Positions 25,745-34,279 of a stretch of DNA of 64,000 nt are shown piece after piece. Source of the stretch: Halocatena salina (GTDB lineage: Archaea; Halobacteriota; Halobacteria; Halobacteriales; Haloarculaceae). The notes under the pieces were generated by a model, which worked only from the letters and a program-made list of their open reading frames with translations, made no database searches and was not told the origin of the DNA. The translations under genes and the position numbers were made by a program. The first letter of the stretch is position 1, and the number at the start of each line of letters is the position of its first letter. The stretch spans positions 558,001 to 622,000 of the forward strand of contig NZ_CP096019.1 in the NCBI RefSeq assembly GCF_023115355.1, given 5' to 3'.

Positions 25745-26488
25745 TCATGGTGCTAGCCTATTCTTCCGTCCTTTCATGTGCTTTTCGTAGTGCTGGAACG
25801 TGATCGGACACCATTCACCAGCCAGATCGAGTACTTGCTCGGTCATTCGCCTGATCTCCCACTGACTATCAGCAGCCGATCGCATATCCGCGACGTGCAT
25901 CAACATCCGGGCGTTGAGCGTCATCACCATGTTCACTTTGCTTCCGATCGGCAACACGAACCGAGCGTCTTCGGGCGGGAGTCCGAGATCAAGGAGTTGC
26001 TGATACGACTCGACCGAGCGACTGACCGACTCTTTGAACACTCGTTCGCGTTCTTCGAGCGTTTCCTCGGAAACGGAGCCACTCTGTTGGTTTCGTCCGA
26101 TCCAATCGGCATCACTCACGGACGGTGGCGTAACGACCAACTCACCCTCCCGCACGTCCTCGGGATCGATGTCATCGAACGACACGTATCGCTGGCTCTG
26201 AATATCGAACGAGACGTGCCGGTGACGGGTGATCTGGGCCATACACGAACGGCTGATACCTTTCACGGCGAACGTCGCATGAACGTGTTCGAACGGTCCG
26301 AAATGACCGTGCCGAAGAAGGCGGCCGATGAGGGTACGCTTTTTCTCCTCGATCGTCTCTCCTTCGACCGGTTCCATCGTGGATTCGAACGATTGCTCGC
26401 CGACGAAACTGCTCGAGTAATCGTTTCTCGCAGCTGTACAGATGACACGCTCGGGGGTATCGGTCGCTTCGAGCAAGTGTACGTCCAT
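25745..26488 (-). CDS. thyX: FAD-dependent thymidylate synthase
   Basis: Makes dTMP from dUMP using methylene-tetrahydrofolate and FAD. 247 residues. The ThyX motif RHRX7S is RHRHVSFDIQS (88-98); the Asn commonly found after the first Ser is Asp here. LPIGSKVNMVMTLNARMLMH and the C-terminal EWCPITFQHY are also typical. It is 72 nt downstream of the deacetylase gene on the same strand. Confidence 0.96.
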   Translation of the reverse strand: MDVHLLEATDTPERVICTAARNDYSSSFVGEQSFESTMEPVEGETIEEKKRTLIGRLLRHGHFGPFEHVHATFAVKGISRSCMAQITRHRHVSFDIQSQRYVSFDDIDPEDVREGELVVTPPSVSDADWIGRNQQSGSVSEETLEERERVFKESVSRSVESYQQLLDLGLPPEDARFVLPIGSKVNMVMTLNARMLMHVADMRSAADSQWEIRRMTEQVLDLAGEWCPITFQHYEKHMKGRKNRLAP

Positions 26489-26560
26489 AGTCGGTTCCGG
26501 AAACGCGACGAGTCCTTAAGTTTGGTTTGGGTTGAACGAGTCTACCCGATCGTCGATGAG

Positions 26561-27868
26561 TTAGTTCCCGATCGAATCGAGGAACTGGCTCGGTGAGACC
26601 ACGTCCATGTCCTTTTTCTCCACGTGCTTGACGACCTGTTCGAACTCCGCTGTCGTTGTCTCTTTGTCGTCACCACCGATCCCGTGATACTGAACGACGA
26701 CCAGCTGGTTGAACTGCTCGGCAAGATCCAGCAGATCGACGACTGCGTCGGGTGAAGCACCCATCACGCGGGGGATGGTGTACATGTTCGTAGGCTGTTT
26801 GGCGTTACCCGGTCCGGCCCCGAACATGAAATTGGTCTTATGGTTGTTTCGAATGATGTCGAGAGTCGCTCTGTTGACTCGACCGTTGGGCGCGACGAAA
26901 TGCCTAGATCCAGTCTTGAATCCGATCGATTTGAGCTGTTGTTTCGATTGTTCGATCGCTTTTTTCTGGTCCTGCTTGGACTGTGTCGGGAGCTTGTCCG
27001 TCGATGTGTGTGACATCATATCCCATCCGGCATCTGCCATCTCACGCATATTTCCGGTGCTCAATCGGCCCTGAGAGCCAATCACGTCGGGGATAATGGC
27101 GACCCCCGCCTGCCAGTCGCGTTCGTTGAACATGGGGAACACCGTATCGTAGGCAGACTTGACCGAGTCGTCGAACTGGAACATCACCTTTCCTTTGCTG
27201 GCTTTCGGGACCTTTCGGAGATCGTCGATCCCGACCTTGATCGGTTCACCATTGTCGGTCATGACGCTGATCTGTACGGTGAACACCTTAGAAGGGTCTG
27301 GTTGGCCCTGTTTCCCGGTGTAGCCGAGATCGAAACGAGTCCATCCGTTCAGTTCCTGCGGGATGAATCGACGGCACGTGAGACTACTGCTCTCCGTTGG
27401 AGCGTGGCAGCTAATCGCGATGTGGCCGCTTTTTGGCTTCTCGAATCGAACCGCCAGCGAAAGGTCGTGACTGCTCAGATCGAGAGCACTGCTGTCGTTT
27501 GAATCCGAGTAGAACGAACGAGAGATAGTGGCGTTTCCTTCTCCCTGTTTTCCCTTAGCCTGTAACACGAGGGATTGGCCTCCCTGGAACGCGTTTTCCG
27601 TATCTGTCGTGAACTTGCCTGCATCCACCTCCCAGCGGTCTTTGACGTTACCCTCGAAATCGTCTATCACCGATCCACCGGGTCCCGAAGACGACCCAGA
27701 GCCGTCTCCCTCCGTTCCGGAACCGTCCGGCGTGCCCGTCGGGGTGCTCGTGGTTTCACTATCACCGCTGGGACCAGTCGGAATCATACCAGAACAACCG
27801 GCGAGCGAGAATGTACTGGCTGCTCCGAGCGTTGCAAGCAATGTGCGGCGGGTTGTTGGGCGCCTCAT
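26561..27868 (-). CDS. Polysaccharide deacetylase-like Tat lipoprotein
   Basis: 435 residues. Twin-arginine signal RRPTTRRTLLATLGAAS with lipobox LAGC (Cys near 25), then a Ser/Gly/Thr-rich linker, a beta-sandwich domain (about 70-220) like a carbohydrate-binding module, and a NodB-type domain. Motif 1 reads MFQFDDSVKSAYD and motif 2 MMSHTSTDKLP: the first His is kept but the usual second metal His is Asp. Motif 3 is FVAPNGRVNR. It is probably surface-anchored and acts on glycans, if active. It begins the surface-carbohydrate region. Confidence 0.85.
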   Translation of the reverse strand: MRRPTTRRTLLATLGAASTFSLAGCSGMIPTGPSGDSETTSTPTGTPDGSGTEGDGSGSSSGPGGSVIDDFEGNVKDRWEVDAGKFTTDTENAFQGGQSLVLQAKGKQGEGNATISRSFYSDSNDSSALDLSSHDLSLAVRFEKPKSGHIAISCHAPTESSSLTCRRFIPQELNGWTRFDLGYTGKQGQPDPSKVFTVQISVMTDNGEPIKVGIDDLRKVPKASKGKVMFQFDDSVKSAYDTVFPMFNERDWQAGVAIIPDVIGSQGRLSTGNMREMADAGWDMMSHTSTDKLPTQSKQDQKKAIEQSKQQLKSIGFKTGSRHFVAPNGRVNRATLDIIRNNHKTNFMFGAGPGNAKQPTNMYTIPRVMGASPDAVVDLLDLAEQFNQLVVVQYHGIGGDDKETTTAEFEQVVKHVEKKDMDVVSPSQFLDSIGN

Positions 27869-28162
27869 TGATTGTACTCTCTCCCAACGGAGTCAAAACA
27901 CTTTATAATCCAACTCATAATCTTGGAGAAGTGTGTCTTAGCTCCCTCGGTCATACCGTGGGACGTTATCCGAATTGTATATTTTTCTTATTATGTATGT
28001 GGTGGGTAATACCAACAACTAGTTATCAAAATTATTTCTATAGTGGAAAATAACCGCGGATGTTCAGAATAGGCTGTATATTGTTAGATATATCATATTA
28101 CAGTTTCATTTGACAGGGCCGCAACCAGTAGATTTAACGTCTGTCTATTTGATTTCTGACTA

Positions 28163-29407
28163 ATGGAGTGGACGCGACGTCGATTCCTGTGGAGCACAGC
28201 ACTCATAGCCGCATGTAGTGGATGTCAACAACCTGACCTCGATTCGAATGGGACGACCACCTCAGACATTCATCGAATTCGCACTAGATCATCAAATATG
28301 TCTTCAGAGTCAACAACGGTTCTCCCCCGATCCTCGACGCGCCCGAATGCTACGTCTCCTGAGACCGATCTACGGACGGAGACTGACGGGGAACCCGAGC
28401 CGGAATCACCACCAACACCGGAGGAAGTGGGAACAACGGAGACCGAACCCTCCGACGCCGACACTGAGACGCTGTACGTCGGTCCGAGGATTCCGGAGTC
28501 GCCCCATGCGCCAGCCGATGTGGCCCCCCCGACGGGGAGCCACGTTCAGCCGTCGGCCGCCCAGCCGGTGTTGTCAGGGGACGATGTGACGGATTACGGC
28601 GACGTGGAGTACGTTGCCGATCCGTTTTTGTTCGTTGAGGAGGGTGAGTGGCACATGTTTTTCGAGATATTGAACAGCGATCGGGAGCCGGACGCGCCGA
28701 TCGGCCACGCCACCAGTTCCGATGGGCTGGATTGGACGTACGATCAGGTGGTGTTGGAAAAGCGGTATCACACGTCGTTTCCGCTAGTGTGGAAACACGC
28801 CGGGAGCTACTACATGTGTCCGCCGACGGGCCAGAAGGTCGAGTTGTACAAAGCCGATCGGTTTCCGACCGAGTGGACCCACATCGGCAACGCGATCGAC
28901 GTGGACTACTATCCCCACGATCCGACGTTCGTTCGGTACGACGGCCGGTGGTGGCTGTTCACCGACCGGGGTAACGAGCAGGTGATGGTGTATCACTCTC
29001 GAGACCTCGAACGGGAAGGCTGGACGCCCCACGAGCGGAATCCCGTCGTCACCGACCGCCGCGATGCTGCCCGACAGGGCGGGCGGCCGATCATCCACGA
29101 CGGTCGCCTGTACCTGTATTTCCAAGATTTGGTCGACAACTACGGCGATGCGATCCGGTGTTGTGAGGTGACCCAGTTATCCCCGTCTACATACACGGAT
29201 CAGGAAGTTTCGGGGTCGCCGGTGCTCGAAGAGTTCGGCACCGGATGGGCGAACAACGGCATGCACACGTTCGATCCGTGGTGGCGCGGGCCCGATAAGG
29301 GGTGGCGCTGTGCCGTCGACGGCGTCCGCGATCAGGAGTCACTTGACGACCAGTGGACCATCGGAATACTCGATATTCCGCCGAACAGCACGCTCGGTTC
29401 CAGTTGA
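28163..29407 (+). CDS. Lipoprotein with sugar-active beta-propeller (GINT1-N-like)
   Basis: 414 residues. Tat lipoprotein signal MEWTRRRFLWSTALIAACSG with lipobox Cys, then a ~100-residue Thr/Glu/Pro linker. The beta-propeller repeats include YVADPFLFVEEGEWHMFFEI, GHATSSDGLDWTYDQVVLE, HDPTFVRYDGRWWLFTD and GRPIIHDGRLYLYFQD. The DPF start resembles GH43-type propellers and the N-terminal domain of glucosamine inositolphosphorylceramide transferase. It is likely surface glycan binding or transfer; activity is not shown. Convergent with the GT4 gene, 14 nt apart. Confidence 0.82.
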   Translation: MEWTRRRFLWSTALIAACSGCQQPDLDSNGTTTSDIHRIRTRSSNMSSESTTVLPRSSTRPNATSPETDLRTETDGEPEPESPPTPEEVGTTETEPSDADTETLYVGPRIPESPHAPADVAPPTGSHVQPSAAQPVLSGDDVTDYGDVEYVADPFLFVEEGEWHMFFEILNSDREPDAPIGHATSSDGLDWTYDQVVLEKRYHTSFPLVWKHAGSYYMCPPTGQKVELYKADRFPTEWTHIGNAIDVDYYPHDPTFVRYDGRWWLFTDRGNEQVMVYHSRDLEREGWTPHERNPVVTDRRDAARQGGRPIIHDGRLYLYFQDLVDNYGDAIRCCEVTQLSPSTYTDQEVSGSPVLEEFGTGWANNGMHTFDPWWRGPDKGWRCAVDGVRDQESLDDQWTIGILDIPPNSTLGSS

Positions 29408-29421
29408 CCTAGCGTCGCTTC

Positions 29422-30681
29422 TCAATCGGCCATCGAGGCGACGTCGTGGTATCGTTCGGAGAATGCCCGTTCAACCGTTTCGGGAGCAAACCGTTCGATG
29501 TGCTCGGGAATAGCGTCGTAATGGGCAGTGTAATCGTCGATGAGTCGTTCGAAGGCGTCCGCAAGCGCTTCGGGTTCGCCGGACATGAACTGCTCTCCAG
29601 CCGGTCCAACGATGTAGTCGGTACTCCCAACATCGGCAGCGAGGATCGGGGTATGAGACGACAGTGCCTCAAGGAGCACGCGCCCGAACGGCTCATCGAG
29701 GAGTCCTGGATAGACGAACACGTCCGCATTCTCATAGACAGCTGCGAGTCGATCGTGGTCGACGTATCCGAGCCACCGGATTGCTTCGTCGAGATCGAGA
29801 TCCTGAGCGAGTTCGTGGAGCTGCTGCTCGTAGGGACCCGAACCAGCAACCTGCAGTTCGATGTCGTATCCTCGGCTGAGAATGCGGGAAAGGCCGCGGA
29901 TAAGGACGTGCACGCCCTTGATATCTTGGAGCGCACCCACATACAAGAGCGTGATCGGCTCGTCGTCTTCCGGCGTCGGTTCGCGCTCGCTTTCTCCTTC
30001 GTCGGTGATCGTTGCGAACGTCTCGTCGTAGAAGTGGGGGATGACCTCGATCCGGTTGTCGGGAAAGCCGATCGCACCGAAATCCTTGGCGAGATGCGGT
30101 GATAGCGCGTGGTATGCGTCTATCTCCCACGCCCGATCGATCGAGTCGAAGACGAACTCGATCTGTCCGAGCGAAACGTACCCGCTGCGAAGCTCTGCAT
30201 CGACGCCCTGCCGGCGTTTGAGTGCCGTCGTTGAGATACAACTAGCGCATTTCAGTCGTCCAGGTCCCGAACATTTCCGCTCTCCGTCGTACATCATGTC
30301 CCCCTTCGGGCAGACTGGAAGATAGGAGTTGAGCGTCGAGAGCGTCGGTGTGTCGAGCTCTGCGAGCACGGGAATGAACGCAGAAGAATAAGAGTGTATC
30401 AGTTCGTGTCGTTCGAGCGCGTCAATCTCCCCTTCCAACGTGTCGATCTTGTTCGTGAGTGGGTGAGGGAGCTTCGGTAGATTATCGTGAATCACGTAAT
30501 TGACCCGATCCTCGGCCGGTAATGTCGCGCTCGATGCGTCCATCTGGCTCGACACGTAGACGGTCAAATCGTGGTGTTTCGAGAGTCGTTCGATGAGCAA
30601 CGTCGATGTACGGACAGCACCGGTACCAGCCGCACCCGGACACTCTGCGGGAATAAAGCCTACATCCAGCCGTTCATTCAC
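29422..30681 (-). CDS. Glycosyltransferase family 4
   Basis: 419 residues. The GT-B C-terminal half is clear: TLLYVGALQDIKGVHVLIRG and ADVFVYPGLLDEPFGRVLLE (the EX7E-type nucleotide-sugar site), then AADVGSTDYIVG. The N-terminal half has PGAAGTGAVRTSTLL and an unusual Cys cluster (CPKGDM, KCSGPGRLKCASC) that may bind a metal. Probably cytoplasmic assembly of a surface glycan. Confidence 0.92.
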   Translation of the reverse strand: MNERLDVGFIPAECPGAAGTGAVRTSTLLIERLSKHHDLTVYVSSQMDASSATLPAEDRVNYVIHDNLPKLPHPLTNKIDTLEGEIDALERHELIHSYSSAFIPVLAELDTPTLSTLNSYLPVCPKGDMMYDGERKCSGPGRLKCASCISTTALKRRQGVDAELRSGYVSLGQIEFVFDSIDRAWEIDAYHALSPHLAKDFGAIGFPDNRIEVIPHFYDETFATITDEGESEREPTPEDDEPITLLYVGALQDIKGVHVLIRGLSRILSRGYDIELQVAGSGPYEQQLHELAQDLDLDEAIRWLGYVDHDRLAAVYENADVFVYPGLLDEPFGRVLLEALSSHTPILAADVGSTDYIVGPAGEQFMSGEPEALADAFERLIDDYTAHYDAIPEHIERFAPETVERAFSERYHDVASMAD

Positions 30682-31001
30682 GCGGTTTCACCCCATCAGT
30701 AACCTTGGTCATGTCTGTCCGGTCTCGGCTCCGAACTCTTGATTACTTGCTTTCGTTGGCTACAATGGAGTATGGTACCAACTACCCCGGAGTTATATTA
30801 CCCCAAATGACCCATAGCTACGGATGTACCGGACGGTTATCGTCGTTAGACGTGTGTCTGTCGTCTGTCGTTCGATCTAGAAACGATAATAAGACCGTAG
30901 GAAGCTATGCATCTAGTAAGACCGGGTCTCCGGGTTTAGGGGGTGTATTGTAATATCCCTCCACCAATAAACAGGAGACGAGAGAGTAGACACGCGATAA
31001 T
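30682..31001. other. Divergent promoter region between GT4 and GT2 genes
   Basis: Contains the start regions of both genes. A small hairpin-like run (GACCGGGTCTCCGGG, 30921-30935) and AT-rich stretches (30790-30800, 30940-30970) are seen. A short open frame here has no family signal. Confidence 0.4.
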
Positions 31002-32060
31002 ATGTATCACGAACACACGATCGGCGTCGTCATACCGGCGTACAACGAAGAAGGCTACGTAGGAGAGGTTATTGACACGTTGCCCTCGTTTGTCGATAGG
31101 GCGTACGTCATAGACGACGGTTCGACGGACGACACGTGGCTCGAAATAACCGAGCACTCCACGGAGTATAACGCGACACATTCGGCCACGAACGGGTACG
31201 ACGCTCGTGTCGTACCCATTCAACACAAGGTGAATCGAGGGGTTGGGGGTGCGATCAAAACTGGCTACTTGCAAGCATTGGAGGACGGCATCGATGTCAC
31301 GGCCGTAATGGGTGGTGACGGGCAGATGGATCCGGACGTGCTGACGAAATTCATCGATCCCGTCGTCGAGGGGAAGGCCCATTACGCGAAAGGAAATCGG
31401 TTTATGAAGTTCCAAACCCTCGATGCGATGCCCCGATTCCGGCTGTTTGGTAACACCCTCCTCTCGTTGTTGACGAAGATTTCGAGCGGCTACTGGAACA
31501 TCTCCGACCCACAAAACGGATACACAGCCATCTCACAGGAGGCACTCCAGCGCGTCGACATCGATGGAATGTACGAGTATTATGGGTACTGCAACGACCT
31601 GTTGGTCAGGCTCAACCTCGCGGACTGTCGTGTCGCCGATGTCGTTCACTCGGCGGACACCGTTTACGACGACGACTGGAAGAGCCACATCAACTACTCC
31701 GCGTACGTTCCGAAGGTGTCGTACATGCTGCTCCATCGCTTTTTGTGGCGATTGAATCAGAAATACATCCTCAAGGACTTCCGGCCCTTCGCAGCGGCGT
31801 ACTACCTCGGTGCCGGCGTCACCGGTCTCGGTGTTGCGAAACTGGTTTCGACGCTCGCCACCCGGCGTGAACAGTCCAATAGCTGGTTCTTCACGGCGTT
31901 GTCGGGAGTCGTGCTCCTGCTGGCGGCGATGGTGCTCGATCGAATCGAAAACGAGGATAAAGGCGTACAAGTCAGGGAAACACCGACGTCACTCACAACG
32001 ACCGACGTTTCGAAGAACGGACGTACTGAGTCGAAAGCTATTCCAGCCGACGACGACTGA
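31002..32060 (+). CDS. Glycosyltransferase family 2, dolichyl-phosphate sugar synthase-like
   Basis: 352 residues. GT2 motifs IGVVIPAYNEEGYVGEVI, AYVIDDGSTDDTW and VTAVMGGDGQMDPDVL (metal/nucleotide site), then FGNTLLSLLTKISSGYWNIS typical of dolichol-phosphate glucosyl/mannosyl transferases. Two membrane helices lie near the C-terminus (about 270-310). It probably loads a sugar onto dolichol phosphate for surface glycosylation. It is 9 nt from the next gene, likely one operon. Confidence 0.9.
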   Translation: MYHEHTIGVVIPAYNEEGYVGEVIDTLPSFVDRAYVIDDGSTDDTWLEITEHSTEYNATHSATNGYDARVVPIQHKVNRGVGGAIKTGYLQALEDGIDVTAVMGGDGQMDPDVLTKFIDPVVEGKAHYAKGNRFMKFQTLDAMPRFRLFGNTLLSLLTKISSGYWNISDPQNGYTAISQEALQRVDIDGMYEYYGYCNDLLVRLNLADCRVADVVHSADTVYDDDWKSHINYSAYVPKVSYMLLHRFLWRLNQKYILKDFRPFAAAYYLGAGVTGLGVAKLVSTLATRREQSNSWFFTALSGVVLLLAAMVLDRIENEDKGVQVRETPTSLTTTDVSKNGRTESKAIPADDD

Positions 32061-32069
32061 TCGATATCG

Positions 32070-34070
32070 ATGAGTACTCGACCTGGCCTCCTCGGGATGG
32101 CACGACAGGGCCGTCTCGATATTATCGCGGGCTTGCTCGGACTATTGGCAGCGATCGCTATGCTGCCTTTGCAGCTGTTTCTGGACGACGTGTACGTCCG
32201 GACCCTTCCGATCGTTCTCGGTATCGCTTCGCTGTTGTACCTGATCGCGGCCAGGGACGAGTATCCTGGCGATCTACCGACGCTGTCGCCGACCTTGTCG
32301 CGGGTGCTCCCCTCACTCATCGTGTTGGGGTCAGCGCTGCTCATCTTGCTCGCGGGGATACAAGGCGAGCGGACGCTGTTGTTCTACGACATCGCAGCCG
32401 CCATCGGGACGACGCTGTTAGTGACGATCTTGTTCGTGGATAGGGATCACTTCTCTCCATCCCTACTGTTGTTTCTGGTCGTCCTGTTCGGGATGGTGTT
32501 CCGATTTACGGCGCTGTACACGACGCCTGGATTCATCGGGATCGACATCTGGACCCACATGGGGAACTGGGGTCCGGCCATCCTCGAAGCACAGTCGCTC
32601 CAGCCGATCTCCGGTCGAAAGTACTACGCTGCGCCGCTGTACCACCTACTCGTCGTTGGATCGAGTCTGTTGTTGGATGTCCCCCTCAAAATGGCGCTGT
32701 ATCTCGTTCTCGGGGTGGCGATGCCGCTAGTGGTGTTGCTCATCTATTCGACAGCGACGTTTTTCGTCCGTAAACGATGGGCGGTGTTCGCCACAGCGAT
32801 CTACGCGATGAGTGCAGCAGTGATCGAGTGGGGGATCCACATCATCCCGACCAGTCTCGGGTTGGTATTCTTCCTTGCCGTCTTCTACAGCCTCGATCGG
32901 ATGTTACGGATCGACTACAAACCCCGCGATTTCGGGATGGTGGTCTTCTTCAGCGTTGCGGTCATCCTGACACACCAGATCTCTGCGTTCATCATGCTCG
33001 TGTTCACCGGATCCGGACTGCTCGCGTACTTCGCGCTCGGACTCGGACTGTTCGACATCGGACGCCCCAACTGGGCGCGTTCCTCGACCCGGGAGTCGGT
33101 GAACCTCACCGGGCTGTTGGTGTTCGATCTCGGGCTGATCACGTTCATGTGGTCGCTCACTCCCCAGTATGATGGAACGTTTCTAACGGTGATGGTTAGC
33201 TACTTCACTGAGACGCTCCAATCCGGAAGCGTGGGTGATCTGGCTGGGGGAACCGTCCCGCCCAGCGTTGCGCCCCAGCCCTCGTTTATGAGTACAGTCG
33301 TCGAGTATCTCGACGTGCTGGGGTTCCTGTTGATGTTGATGTTAACGATCGTCGGTTGTTATTACATCATCCGCCAAGAGAACATCTCTCATGCGATGTT
33401 CACGAGCGTGGTTGCCACCGTCCTCATGCTCATCTTCGTCTTCGGCTTCCCGATGCTTGGGGTGCGGACGTTCGTTCCCGGACGGTGGTTCCCATTCGTC
33501 GCGGCACCGATGGCGGTCGTCGCGGCGATCGGGCTGTCGTATCTCGTGAACAACACCAATCCGTCGGTTGTCGTAGTCGTGTTGTTGGTGTTCATCATCG
33601 CCTTCCCAGCGACGTCGTTCCTCGCAAGCGACAGCACCCAAGAGAGTCCGCCGTTCTCGGACACCCAAACCCGATACAGTTACACCGAATCGGAGATAGC
33701 TGCCGTCAACGTCGTCGACACCTACTTCGAAAAAAACCGGACGATGTGGTCGACTGATCAGCCGTACTACACGGTGTTCGAACGCACGGAAGCACGATCC
33801 GACGGCTACATGGCGGCGTCGATGTTCAAAAACGGCTCTGTCCAGGGCTGGGTCGGAACGGATGCAACTGGCAATGAGACCCTAAACGAGAGTGAAACAG
33901 TCATCTACCGTGATTATCACAGAAAAGGGGCAGCGAATTTCAACTTCTATCACAACCATTCGAGTATAGCACATAAGCCATCGGTCTCCTTCCAACAGAC
34001 CTGTGGCGATAATATGAATATATTATATAGCAATAGTCAGGTGAAAATATGTAGCCAGCCGGAAGCGTAG
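32070..34070 (+). CDS. Large polytopic membrane protein, glycosyltransferase-C-like
   Basis: 666 residues with about 14 membrane helices. Between the second and third groups sits FIGIDIWTHMGNWGPAILEA, an acidic loop like that of GT-C enzymes, then YYAAPLYHLLVVGS. The C-terminal ~130 residues form a hydrophilic outer domain. By context it may use a lipid-linked sugar made by the preceding GT2. It could also be a polymerase or flippase; the exact reaction is not known. Confidence 0.78.
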   Translation: MSTRPGLLGMARQGRLDIIAGLLGLLAAIAMLPLQLFLDDVYVRTLPIVLGIASLLYLIAARDEYPGDLPTLSPTLSRVLPSLIVLGSALLILLAGIQGERTLLFYDIAAAIGTTLLVTILFVDRDHFSPSLLLFLVVLFGMVFRFTALYTTPGFIGIDIWTHMGNWGPAILEAQSLQPISGRKYYAAPLYHLLVVGSSLLLDVPLKMALYLVLGVAMPLVVLLIYSTATFFVRKRWAVFATAIYAMSAAVIEWGIHIIPTSLGLVFFLAVFYSLDRMLRIDYKPRDFGMVVFFSVAVILTHQISAFIMLVFTGSGLLAYFALGLGLFDIGRPNWARSSTRESVNLTGLLVFDLGLITFMWSLTPQYDGTFLTVMVSYFTETLQSGSVGDLAGGTVPPSVAPQPSFMSTVVEYLDVLGFLLMLMLTIVGCYYIIRQENISHAMFTSVVATVLMLIFVFGFPMLGVRTFVPGRWFPFVAAPMAVVAAIGLSYLVNNTNPSVVVVVLLVFIIAFPATSFLASDSTQESPPFSDTQTRYSYTESEIAAVNVVDTYFEKNRTMWSTDQPYYTVFERTEARSDGYMAASMFKNGSVQGWVGTDATGNETLNESETVIYRDYHRKGAANFNFYHNHSSIAHKPSVSFQQTCGDNMNILYSNSQVKICSQPEA

Positions 34071-34156
34071 ATATAGCACAGTTCCGACACGTGTTGTCTT
34101 CACTGTCGTGGAAAGGAAGGAAGGAATAAGTGCACACGGAGCGATCCGAAATAACA

Positions 34157-34279
34157 ATGAGAAACGTATGGATGTCAGTCAGATCACTCTCTCGTCAACC
34201 AGATCTTGAACGGATGGTTAATAGACAAACGGATACAATACACGACAATGGAACGACAGCGGATGGTGAATCACGATGA
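34157..34279 (+). CDS. Possible 40-residue protein overlapping the next gene
   Basis: ATG at 34157 opens MRNVWMSVRSLSRQPDLERM and runs to a TGA that overlaps the following ATG by 4 nt (ATGA), a coupling pattern seen in true operons. No homology is recognised. It may simply be a leader peptide or chance. Confidence 0.35.
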   Translation: MRNVWMSVRSLSRQPDLERMVNRQTDTIHDNGTTADGESR

